Positions 17,461 to 25,154 of a stretch of DNA of 64,000 nt are shown one piece after another. Origin of the DNA: an uncultured Clostridia bacterium (lineage in GTDB: Bacteria > Bacillota > Clostridia > Monoglobales > Monoglobaceae); contig CAKSFQ010000007.1 of NCBI GenBank assembly GCA_934454115.1, positions 1 through 64,000 of the forward strand, in the 5' to 3' direction. The translations under genes and the position numbers were made by a program. The notes below the pieces were generated by a model. The model was not told the origin of the DNA. It was given only the letters and a program-made list of their open reading frames with translations, and ran no database searches. Numbering within the stretch: the stretch's first letter is position 1; every line of letters begins with the position of its first letter.

Positions 17461-17741
17461 AAGGGGCTGCCGGCGGCAGCCCCTTCAGACTGTCGAAAAA
17501 GTCGGTTTTTAGCAAGATATTGCTTCGAATTGATAGCCCTTCGCCCATAACTCCGCCGCCGCGCCCGTTTGGGCAATGGCGCAATATCTTGCCAAAAACA
17601 GCATGAAATCGGCGAAAAATTTCATTTCTGCGCCGCCGCGGTGGGCAATGGCGGAACAGGGGACGGCGATCAAATCAAAATGAAATTTTTCGCGAAACAT
17701 GTTTATCGACACGCTCAAGGGGCTACCGCCGGCAGCCCCTT
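17461..17741. repeat. Compound repeat with hairpin ends and nested inverted repeats
   Basis: Two nearly identical hairpins bound the element: AAGGGGCTGCC/GGCAGCCCCTT at 17461-17485, and the same with one change at 17717-17741. Inside are two units of about 80 bp. The first is bounded by GCAAGATATTGC (17512-17523) and its complement (17581-17592). The second is bounded by the 16-bp GCGAAAAATTTCATTT (17612-17627) and its complement (17678-17693). Both units contain GGGCAATGGCG (17571-17581, 17643-17653) beside a GCCGCCGCG run, so they look like tandem paralogous copies. A 69-codon frame on minus (17509-17718) runs through it, but no ribosome site supports translation. It resembles a dispersed non-autonomous repeat and may also end transcription of the operon to its right. 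Confidence 0.7.
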
Positions 17742-17757
17742 AATGTTTCTTTCTTGT

Positions 17758-18492
17758 TTATCGTTTGTAATGATAATAACCCTCGCCATCAACCGCGCCG
17801 TCCTCAATCGTGGGAATCAAGCCCAGCACGGGAAGATGAAAGATTGTCTCAATCTCCTCAGCGCTTTTGATGGTCTGATCCAAAAGAAAACGCAGAAATA
17901 CATAGCCTGCTGCAGCGACAAAACCGATGATTGCGCCCAGCGCCGTATTCCGCGGCACGCTCGGAGAAGCCGGAGCCTTCGGCGCCTCGGCCGGGTCGAT
18001 AATCGTTGCGCTGCCGGCCACTACCACGCGTGCAATCTCATCCGGCGCAAGGTTTAAAATTGTATTGGCAAGATTGGCCGCCATCTGCGGATTGGTATGA
18101 CTGACGCTGATTTTCAGTATACCGGTCCCCTCCACATTGGTAATCGTGGACATTCCTTGAATTGCGGCATAGCTGTATCCGCTGTCACTCTTATCCGCAA
18201 CATCTTTAAAAAAGGTGTTGCTGCTCAGTATCTGGCCGTAGGTTTTTGCAAGCTCCTGTGATACCATCAAATCACTCAGATTGGTATCCTGTTTAATACT
18301 GCCTGAAATCGCGTTCACGTCACCCGTAATATAAAGGGTTCCGCTTGCCACATAAATCGGATCCATCATATAGCTTGTATAAAAATACGCTCCAATCGCC
18401 ATAATTAAAGTCGAAATCAAAAGTAAAGGCCATCTGGGGAGCATCAACGCCACCACCTTGCTTATGCTTAATTCTTCGTTCACTTCTGCCAC
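17758..18492 (-). CDS. Wzz/YveK-type chain-length determinant protein
   Basis: A 244-aa membrane protein with the classical Wzz topology. A short cytosolic N-terminus leads to TM1 (about residues 19-42, LLLISTLIMAIGAYFY), a mainly extracellular middle with proline-rich APKAPASPSVP, and TM2 (about 183-203, GAIIGFVAAAGYVFL). Such proteins regulate capsule or exopolysaccharide length, usually with a tyrosine kinase. No CpsD-like kinase or glycosyltransferase set is present here. It is the last gene of the PqqD/HprK-like operon, 9 bp after the SLH gene. Confidence 0.8.
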   Translation of the reverse strand: MAEVNEELSISKVVALMLPRWPLLLISTLIMAIGAYFYTSYMMDPIYVASGTLYITGDVNAISGSIKQDTNLSDLMVSQELAKTYGQILSSNTFFKDVADKSDSGYSYAAIQGMSTITNVEGTGILKISVSHTNPQMAANLANTILNLAPDEIARVVVAGSATIIDPAEAPKAPASPSVPRNTALGAIIGFVAAAGYVFLRFLLDQTIKSAEEIETIFHLPVLGLIPTIEDGAVDGEGYYHYKR

Positions 18493-18501
18493 AATCCTTT
18501 C

Positions 18502-19971
18502 CTATTTTACAAATGCACGAACCGCCCGGTATTTGCTTCCGTCAAGTACAACGTCCATCACCGGTGTCCCTGTTGCAATGTCTATGATATAGCGATCTGC
18601 TTTGTATTCTTGTCCAAAGTCATTGTTTGGCAACAGCTGGTTTAAGGTCAGGTGTTCCGGATTTTCTTTCATCTCAAGCTGAACGCGGATGATGACAGTA
18701 TCCTTTTGCTGCACCACCATGGACGGATAAAAGCTCCATCCAAACTTCACCGAACTCGGGAATTTTTCAGAAATCTGGCTTAAAAATCCTGCAAATGTCG
18801 CAGCAAAATCCTCGCCGAACTGATTAAAGTCCGCCGGCTTTGCCTCGGCAGACATCGGCGTCTCGTAAACGGAAACCGGTACCTCATCTAAGATATAGGC
18901 ATAATCTGCCGCATTCTTCGGATAGGGATAGGTCTGCTTTAAAAAGCGTGTATTGTGTTCATCGCCGTAAGCGTGCGTTAGGCCTACCACCTCGTCAAGC
19001 TGAAGCAGCAGACACGCCGCGTCTTTGACCGTTACTTCATTTTTCGCGCCAAGATAAGGCTCACTGTAGAGTAGGACGTTATTCTTACGGGCAAACTGCA
19101 ACGCCATTTTTGCGTTCTTTTCCGTAATATCTGCATCAGTATAGGTGTCGCTGCCAAAAGAGAGCGCACCGGTTTTCTGCCGCATTGCGTAAAAGCTCAG
19201 CATGGCCGCCGCGTCCTGCACGGTTGCCGTCTTGTCCATATATTCCTTATTTGCCTTATCCTCGCCGATGCACTCTTCGGCAACAAGCTGGATTGCCTTG
19301 GCGTATTCGCCGTCAAAGGACGGTAGCTTTTTTAGGTTGACATAAGAGGGGGTATCTGCCTCGGTGCCGATACGGACTGCTATGCTTGCAATCTGTCCGT
19401 TCGTCAGCGTTTTTGCCTCATCATATGCGATCCCGGTTCTCAGATCATCCCAGACAATACGCAAAATGTCGGAGGAAACAGTATCCTTAAACCCGATATG
19501 CCCAAGCTCTCCCTCACAGCGTACAATCATGGTTGCCGCCTCGGCACGGGTCAGTGTCGAATCCAGACGGAGGTTAAACCCATCGTCCCCCTTCATCACG
19601 CCGCGCGCATATGCCCAGGCAATTGCATCGGGATTATCACTGGTTCTCGTCACCGCAGCCGGTGCAACCTCTGCCGGTTTTCCGGCTCTCTCCCAGAGAT
19701 ATTCCGCCGCCTCGTCACGGGTTGCCGGCCGATCCGGGTAGCGCATGGCGTCCGGGTCGCCGCCTGCCATTTTGGCAAACTGCCAGCGCGTCACCAATTC
19801 ATCCGGCTTAAACTCGCCGTCGGGAAACCCGTTAACACGACCGTCGCTGTGCATTTTATCCACGGCGCTGTATGCCCAATGCTCCTCCGGCAAATCCGGG
19901 AAAGCCGCCGCAAACGCGGACGTGCAAAGCATTGCCGCACAAAGCGGAAGGACAGTCCAAAACTTTTTCAT
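18502..19971 (-). CDS. Secreted SLH-domain protein
   Basis: A 489-aa exported protein with signal peptide MKKFWTVLPLCAAMLCTSAFA and SLH-like segments. These include FPDLPEEHWAYSAVDKMHSDGRVNG at about 24-48 in motif form, a second near 95-130 ending TRAEAATMIV, and a degenerate later one. The C-terminal third (about 370-489) is unassigned and lacks a recognised catalytic motif. SLH repeats bind pyruvylated wall polymers, so the protein probably sits at the surface. Its start codon overlaps the stop of the HprK-like gene (ATGA), so translation is likely coupled. Confidence 0.78.
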   Translation of the reverse strand: MKKFWTVLPLCAAMLCTSAFAAAFPDLPEEHWAYSAVDKMHSDGRVNGFPDGEFKPDELVTRWQFAKMAGGDPDAMRYPDRPATRDEAAEYLWERAGKPAEVAPAAVTRTSDNPDAIAWAYARGVMKGDDGFNLRLDSTLTRAEAATMIVRCEGELGHIGFKDTVSSDILRIVWDDLRTGIAYDEAKTLTNGQIASIAVRIGTEADTPSYVNLKKLPSFDGEYAKAIQLVAEECIGEDKANKEYMDKTATVQDAAAMLSFYAMRQKTGALSFGSDTYTDADITEKNAKMALQFARKNNVLLYSEPYLGAKNEVTVKDAACLLLQLDEVVGLTHAYGDEHNTRFLKQTYPYPKNAADYAYILDEVPVSVYETPMSAEAKPADFNQFGEDFAATFAGFLSQISEKFPSSVKFGWSFYPSMVVQQKDTVIIRVQLEMKENPEHLTLNQLLPNNDFGQEYKADRYIIDIATGTPVMDVVLDGSKYRAVRAFVK

Positions 19972-20852
19972 AGCGATAACTCCTCTCTCACGGTTTTCAC
20001 CGCATCATAAGAAATATTACAGGTTAAACGATAGATCGGTACACGTTCTATCAGTGCGGCGCAATGCTCTGCCGCAAGCGACATGCTGTCCGCAAAAGGA
20101 AACTTTCTGCATTCGCCGAGCAGTCTGCCAAATGCCTGCGCGGTCGGCAGCGGCGCTATGGCATTTTTTTCGCCGCGCTCTAAAAATACGATCGCATGGA
20201 GCGGAACGGAAAGATTCTCGTTCAGTCTGGTCTTGCCGCTCCAGGGGCTGCCGCAGGCCAAAACATGATCCGGCCTGTCCAGCCGCAGCACCGGCGTATC
20301 ATCGTTAATCATTACCGTGTTTGGCACATGCTCTTGCCAAAGCCCGGTATGGGTACTCTTTCCCGTGCCGGACGGCGCAGAAAATAAAATTGCCTTACCG
20401 TCTACCGCGATGCAGGAGCTGTGCAGCACCATGCGCGAATGCCTTAAGCACATATCGCTAAAGGCCTGTCCGGCAAACAAAAAATCACGGGAATCAACCA
20501 TATCGGGATCATCACCATCTGCCGTCTCTTCACCGTCATCCACCGAAAAGACGAAAATATCCGTGCGATCCTGTAAAAAATCCATTCTGGCGCTGACAAT
20601 ATCATCAAATCCCGGCAGCGTCCGCCAGGCGGTGTTGATGCCGTCCTGCTCTGACAGGCGCCAAACCAAGTGATTGGATAAAATTTTACCCGCCGGCTTT
20701 GGAATTTTTGTGCCGCGCTCAATAAAAATCCCCAAATCGCAGATACGCTCCCTCTCGTTTTCAAGAGGGAGCGTATACTTTGCCATACAGGATTTCATAT
20801 ACTCTCTGCCGCCCTGCAACTCCACCGCAAGGCCGGAAATCTCGTATTTCAT
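19968..20852 (-). CDS. HPr kinase/phosphorylase-like P-loop protein
   Basis: The 294-aa protein has an HprK-like C-terminal domain: Walker A FSAPSGTGKSTHTGLW near residue 156, the acidic INDDTPVLRL near 185, and GSPWSGKTRLNEN near 205. The first 120 residues differ from the true HprK N-domain. Such HprK-related kinases occur in peptide-modification clusters (for example lasso-peptide tail kinases), often with PqqD-like proteins, rather than in carbon catabolite control. That fits here, where a PqqD-like gene and a 75-aa peptide gene share the operon. It starts 6 bp after the peptide gene. Kinase activity and substrate are inferred. Confidence 0.8.
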   Translation of the reverse strand: MKYEISGLAVELQGGREYMKSCMAKYTLPLENERERICDLGIFIERGTKIPKPAGKILSNHLVWRLSEQDGINTAWRTLPGFDDIVSARMDFLQDRTDIFVFSVDDGEETADGDDPDMVDSRDFLFAGQAFSDMCLRHSRMVLHSSCIAVDGKAILFSAPSGTGKSTHTGLWQEHVPNTVMINDDTPVLRLDRPDHVLACGSPWSGKTRLNENLSVPLHAIVFLERGEKNAIAPLPTAQAFGRLLGECRKFPFADSMSLAAEHCAALIERVPIYRLTCNISYDAVKTVREELSL

Positions 20853-20858
20853 CGCGTT

Positions 20859-21086
20859 TTATACACCGGTTCCACCGCTGATGGTAGCATCCAAGAGATT
20901 TACCTCCGCGTCAGTTGCCGCCTTCATCAACGCATCATGACCAAACGAACTACCGGTTCCTTTGTACACCGAAGTCGGCACCTTCCTTGCAAAAGCAATG
21001 TGGCTATCTTTTTCCAGGTTTACCGGCTGCAATCTGGGCATCTCAAAGCTACCTGCACCGGCATAACCAAAAGCTAACTTTTTCAT
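20859..21086 (-). CDS. 75-aa peptide, candidate modified precursor
   Basis: A short protein, MKKLAFGYAGAGSFEMPRL at the start and LLDATISGGTGV at the end, without cysteines and without a signal peptide or membrane segment. I take the second ATG (21086), which has AGGAGG nine bases upstream. It lies immediately before the HprK-like gene in an operon with a PqqD-like protein and exporter, the setting of a RiPP precursor. The tail contains Thr and Ser that could accept phosphate. No known RiPP class motif is present, so the role is inference; it could also be a small structural or regulatory protein. Confidence 0.6.
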   Translation of the reverse strand: MKKLAFGYAGAGSFEMPRLQPVNLEKDSHIAFARKVPTSVYKGTGSSFGHDALMKAATDAEVNLLDATISGGTGV

Positions 21087-21109
21087 CTTCATTCTCCTCC
21101 TATCAATGA

Positions 21110-22060
21110 TTATTTCAACAACTCGCCGGCTACATCCGTAGCACCGTTAATGGATAATTTAACATACTTTGCTGCATGGTCTGTTCCGTAATACGCTCTT
21201 GCATATACCGTATTGCCGGTCAAACCACCGTTTGCAAGATCCTGCAGCTTAACTGCGAATTCGCCGTTGCTGCCCTTACCCAATGCCTTGTACTTGGTTG
21301 CGCTGGTAAAATCAGCATTGTCAGCAATCTCAATACCGTAATCGGTAGTTGCGTCATTACCGGTTACCTTACCTGCAACGATCAGAGACTTCACACCGCC
21401 GTCATTTGCGAGGTAACCGCCAGCGAGTGTATCATAAGCAACCGCTACTGCTGCTTCTGCCGTTGTAATCGTAACCGTTGCACCGTTGGTCAAATCACCT
21501 GCCAAAATCCATACGCAACCACTACCTGCAAACCAGTCAACACTCTCCTTACCGGAAACGGTAACACTACTTACCGGGTTAGTATCCGTAAAACTTAATT
21601 GTACATAAGCCGTTGTATCGGACAAATCCACTTCCACACGCGTTGCATCCCCATTATTTACCTTTACATTGACTGCGGTTGCGAGCGCCGGAATGGTGTT
21701 CGTATCGTTAGCTTCAAACGCTGTGCCGTCAGCGCTCTTACCGCCGACCTTAACCTTAGAACCAACATTGTCATTTTTTGTCACATACTCAAACGCTACT
21801 GTTACACCGTCTGCCGTCTTCTGATCGATGTAAACGATCTCACTACCCTGTGTCACAGTCGTTACATTCTTATCATATGCCAGATAAGTGTAAATATTGC
21901 CGGAACTTGCACCACTTACCGTTGAAACAACCTTGATTGTGCCCGTTCCGTTATAAACGGTCGATGTCGACACGTTCGGCGTTGCAGCCGATACCCCAAC
22001 TGTTGCCGCGATGCAGGTCACCCCCACCACTGCACTAACCAATCTTTTTAACACTTGCAT
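21110..22060 (-). CDS. Secreted beta-rich protein of unknown function
   Basis: A 316-aa protein with a clear signal peptide (cleavage likely after VGVSAA, about residue 27). The mature part is rich in Thr, Val, Gly, Ala and Asp and alternates hydrophobic and polar residues, as in stacked beta-sandwich surface domains. No enzyme motif is visible. The annotated ATG is only two or three bases from AGGAGG; a GTG two codons later (22054) has ideal spacing and may be the true start. It sits between the ABC exporter and the small peptide gene, so it may be a partner or scaffold exposed at the surface. I do not recognise the family. Confidence 0.7.
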   Translation of the reverse strand: MQVLKRLVSAVVGVTCIAATVGVSAATPNVSTSTVYNGTGTIKVVSTVSGASSGNIYTYLAYDKNVTTVTQGSEIVYIDQKTADGVTVAFEYVTKNDNVGSKVKVGGKSADGTAFEANDTNTIPALATAVNVKVNNGDATRVEVDLSDTTAYVQLSFTDTNPVSSVTVSGKESVDWFAGSGCVWILAGDLTNGATVTITTAEAAVAVAYDTLAGGYLANDGGVKSLIVAGKVTGNDATTDYGIEIADNADFTSATKYKALGKGSNGEFAVKLQDLANGGLTGNTVYARAYYGTDHAAKYVKLSINGATDVAGELLK

Positions 22061-22106
22061 CTCCTCCTTATGCCCTTGACATAAAAATATATAAAGTTAT
22101 TTATTC

Positions 22107-23753
22107 TTATTCGTGTTGTAGTGTGATCTTGCCGTCTTGCATATGCAGCACACGGTCACAAAGTGCGGATACCGTATCGCGGTGTGTTACAAAAATCACC
22201 GTTCTGCCGCTATGACATAAATGACGTAAAATCTTTTCTTCCGTATCGGCAGACAAGGCTGATGTGGATTCATCCATCAAAAGAACCTGCGCACGGCTGT
22301 ACAGCGCCCTGGCGATCGCCATCCGCTGCCGCTGACCGCCGGAGAGTCTGCCGCCGCCCTCACCCAAAAAGGTGTAAATCCCATCGGGGAGTGCGTCAAT
22401 CACGTCCTCACATTCTGCCATTCGTACTGCCGCTTTGAACCGTTCCATATCCGGTTCTTCTTCAAAAAGAGTGATGTTTTCAAGCACGCTGCCGGAAAGC
22501 AAAAGGAAATCCTGCGGTACATAAGCAAACATGCCGCGCAGCGCACTGTTTAGCGGAACGCCGCCGTTTGCAGTTTTTAACGTAATCGCGCCGGAATCCG
22601 GCCGTAAAATCCCTGCAAGCAGGTTCAGCAGTGTACTCTTTCCCGCACCGGAATGACCGGTGACTGCTGTCAGTTTATTTTTCAAAAACGAGGCATCCGC
22701 ATGCCGCAGCACCGGCAATGTCCCGTACGAAAAATCCAAATCAGAGATTTGTATCTCGAAAAGGCTTTGATAAAGCGCATCGGTATCTGCCGCAGGGAGT
22801 TCTTCCTCCTCCGGCAAATTCCAGATTTCCTCCAAGCGTTCTTCCGAAGCATGGATGGACAAATACTGCGGAAACAAGGATGCCAAGTCGCGAAACGGCG
22901 TTGTCACGTCCCCGGTGAGTCCCAAGACCGCCGTCAAGGTACCGAACGTCATCACACCGCGGGATATCTGCCACGCACCGTAGGCCAACGCCATATAATA
23001 ACCGGCCGACATTGCAACATAAAAACAGATATTTGCCCCGATGCTCAAACGATTTTTGCGGATCGTCAAAGCATACGCGTCATCCTGCGCCCGTCCCAAC
23101 TGACGCAGCACCACAGAATAAACGGAAAAAGCCTTAATTACCGTCAGATTCTGGGCGGTTTCCTGGATAAAGGATCGGATTCTGCCCTCACATGCGCGGC
23201 ATTCCCGAAAGATGTCGCCCGTCATTTTGCGATAAAGCCGCGCAAAACCCAGCATCAATATGCCGGCAAGCACGCACAAAACCGCCAGAACCGAATCCAG
23301 CATCAATAATGCGCCAAAGCTGAGCAGAATCCGCGTCCCCACGGAAATCAGCGAAGGAATCACATTGCCCACGCCCTCTGCCACGATTGAAGAATCCCCG
23401 GATATCCGATTCACCAGTTCTCCGGAATGAAACCCCTCCACCGAACGCTTTTGCTTATGTAAATATCTTTCAAACAGCTGCGACTGAATCTTAAAACGAA
23501 TCTTCGTCACGGTGTCAACGTGCAGCACGGTTAAAAGAACTTCTAACAATAATTGTAATAACAAAACCCCTAAAAGGAGCAACCCGATCGGCAGCAGTCT
23601 GCCCGGAACCTGTCCGGTCGCGGTATCGACCACCTTTTTGGATATCAGTGCCATATAGACGCCGCAGGCAGAGCCGAGCGCCCCCAAAACGGAAAGCACG
23701 GCAATCTTATGCCAGGATCCGGATAGGAATCTGCGGAAAAGATGCTGGTTCAT
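22107..23753 (-). CDS. ABC exporter, fused membrane and ATPase domains
   Basis: A 548-aa MsbA/LagD-type half transporter. Six hydrophobic segments lie in about residues 15-300. These are followed by an ATPase domain with Walker A GHSGAGKST, signature LSGGQRQRMAIARAL and Walker B VLLMDES. There is no N-terminal C39 peptidase domain, so it would not cleave a double-glycine leader itself. The start at 23753 (MNQHLFRRF) has GGGAGGGG close upstream. It is the second gene of the operon, 16 bp after the PqqD-like gene, and is the probable exporter for the peptide or secreted product. Confidence 0.88.
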   Translation of the reverse strand: MNQHLFRRFLSGSWHKIAVLSVLGALGSACGVYMALISKKVVDTATGQVPGRLLPIGLLLLGVLLLQLLLEVLLTVLHVDTVTKIRFKIQSQLFERYLHKQKRSVEGFHSGELVNRISGDSSIVAEGVGNVIPSLISVGTRILLSFGALLMLDSVLAVLCVLAGILMLGFARLYRKMTGDIFRECRACEGRIRSFIQETAQNLTVIKAFSVYSVVLRQLGRAQDDAYALTIRKNRLSIGANICFYVAMSAGYYMALAYGAWQISRGVMTFGTLTAVLGLTGDVTTPFRDLASLFPQYLSIHASEERLEEIWNLPEEEELPAADTDALYQSLFEIQISDLDFSYGTLPVLRHADASFLKNKLTAVTGHSGAGKSTLLNLLAGILRPDSGAITLKTANGGVPLNSALRGMFAYVPQDFLLLSGSVLENITLFEEEPDMERFKAAVRMAECEDVIDALPDGIYTFLGEGGGRLSGGQRQRMAIARALYSRAQVLLMDESTSALSADTEEKILRHLCHSGRTVIFVTHRDTVSALCDRVLHMQDGKITLQHE

Positions 23754-23769
23754 AATACCCCTCCCGCGG

Positions 23770-24054
23770 TCAGGATGTCTGACACGAATCCTCAAAAAGG
23801 AGCTGATTCTCACGAAGCAAGGTCAAAAACGCGGAAACTGCCTCCTGCGCGGTATCACGGGAGATACGATACTCCTCAGCTAAGGTATCAACGAGCGTAT
23901 TCTCGTCCGTTTCTTCTTCCAGAAGCTGCCACAAAAATGCGCCGGTGCGGTTTAGCGACAACATCTGATCCTGAGATTCATACGCCGCGTCATAAGGGAT
24001 TGCAAAGTATTCGCCGGCAATTTCTTTCACCATAAAGCCGTGCTTTATCTGCAT
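23770..24054 (-). CDS. PqqD-like peptide-recognition protein
   Basis: The 94-aa protein MQIKHGFMVKEIAGEYFAIP... has the PqqD-family layout: a beta-hairpin start, LNRTGAFLWQLLEEETDENTL in the middle, and a winged-helix-like helical end. PqqD-type domains (RiPP recognition elements) bind leader peptides and present them to modifying enzymes. The start at 24054 has AGGGGGG nine bases upstream. It is the first gene behind a perfect promoter. No radical SAM, cyclase or leader peptidase partner is encoded nearby; the HprK-like kinase is the only obvious modifier. Confidence 0.85.
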   Translation of the reverse strand: MQIKHGFMVKEIAGEYFAIPYDAAYESQDQMLSLNRTGAFLWQLLEEETDENTLVDTLAEEYRISRDTAQEAVSAFLTLLRENQLLFEDSCQTS

Positions 24055-24124
24055 TCCGTTATGCCCCCCTCGCAAAGATTTATCATACCGATCCATGATC
24101 CCATTTTCTGTTATATACAGTTAG

Positions 24125-24153
24125 ATTATATACTTATTGAAAGCTTCTGTCAA
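24125..24153 (-). promoter_or_regulatory. Consensus promoter of the PqqD/HprK-like operon
   Basis: Perfect TTGACA, 17-bp spacer and perfect TATAAT on the minus strand, about 70 bases upstream of the PqqD-like start. No other strong promoter was seen before 17758, so the seven genes are probably one transcript. Confidence 0.9.
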
Positions 24154-24252
24154 GCACTTTTCTTACAAAAAAATTAATTTTTATTACACTTTGATTAAGA
24201 TTGTCAGTATTATACAATATTTCATCTGTTTTTTAGATAATCTGCCAAATAC

Positions 24253-25125
24253 TCACCGTGAAACCCATATAATGTCCGGATTTCTGCGAAACCAGGTCAA
24301 CTGCCGTTTGGCATATCGACGCGAGTGCAGTTTGATAGAATCTACAGCCTCTTGGAGCGAAAGCTCACCCTTTATATGGGCGATCAGCTCCTTATAGCCG
24401 ATTGCCTGCATTGCGGTCACATCCTCCGGCACGCCGCAGCGCAGCAGGTTTTCTACCTCCGATAAAAGTCCTCTTTCCATCATACGGTCAACGCGCAAAT
24501 CGATCCGCTCATAAAGCCGCTCACGCGGCATGGAAAGCCCGTAGATTTCCGCATCATAGACCGGCGTTTTTTTGGAAAGCCGATCCGACTGCGTCTTGGT
24601 CATTTTTCCTGTCTTTATCATTTCCAGGGCGCGGATTACCCGTTTTACATTGTTGGGATGAATCGCGTCTGCCGCCTCCGGATCCAGCGCTTTTAACCTT
24701 TGGTGCAACGCCTCGTTCCCCTCCTGTTTCGCAAGTGTGCGCATCTCCTCACGAAACGCATCGTCGCGCGGCATCGGCGCAAATTCAATCTGATGGAGCA
24801 GACTGTCCACATAAAGACCCGTCCCTCCGCACAGTACCGGCAGCTTGCCGCGATACAGGATATCCGCAATGCACGCTCTGGCATCGGTCACAAAGTCCGC
24901 AACGCTGTAATTGGTCGCAGGCTCAACCACGTCCAGCATGTGATGGGCAATGCCCTGCATTTCCTCTTTGGTTGGCTTGGCCGTGCCGATATCCATGCCG
25001 CGGTATATCTGCATCGAATCACAGGAGACTACCTCGCCGCCGCGCTCTTTGCACAGCTCAATGGCAAAATCCGTCTTGCCGGACGCGGTCGGCCCGACCA
25101 CACAAAGCAGCTTTGGCTTTTCCAT
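24253..25125 (-). CDS. miaA: tRNA dimethylallyltransferase
   Basis: MiaA adds a dimethylallyl group to A37 of UNN-reading tRNAs, the substrate of MiaB encoded upstream in the same run. The 290-aa protein has the P-loop GPTASGKTDFA, SCDSMQIYRGMDIGTAKP, GGTGLYVDSL and HSRRYAKRQLTWFR motifs. GGGAGGAG precedes the ATG. It is the last gene after mutS-mutL (29-bp gap). Confidence 0.96.
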   Translation of the reverse strand: MEKPKLLCVVGPTASGKTDFAIELCKERGGEVVSCDSMQIYRGMDIGTAKPTKEEMQGIAHHMLDVVEPATNYSVADFVTDARACIADILYRGKLPVLCGGTGLYVDSLLHQIEFAPMPRDDAFREEMRTLAKQEGNEALHQRLKALDPEAADAIHPNNVKRVIRALEMIKTGKMTKTQSDRLSKKTPVYDAEIYGLSMPRERLYERIDLRVDRMMERGLLSEVENLLRCGVPEDVTAMQAIGYKELIAHIKGELSLQEAVDSIKLHSRRYAKRQLTWFRRNPDIIWVSR

Positions 25126-25154
25126 CAGATCTCCTCCCTTTCCGGCCTTTCCGA

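Noticed and set aside
17509..17718. 69-aa ORF inside the compound repeat
   Set aside because: No ribosome site and the frame only follows the palindromic repeat; kept as part of the repeat feature rather than as a gene.
19968..20852. True HPr kinase/phosphorylase (hprK)
   Set aside because: The N-terminal domain and operon context differ from canonical HprK; only the P-loop domain is shared.
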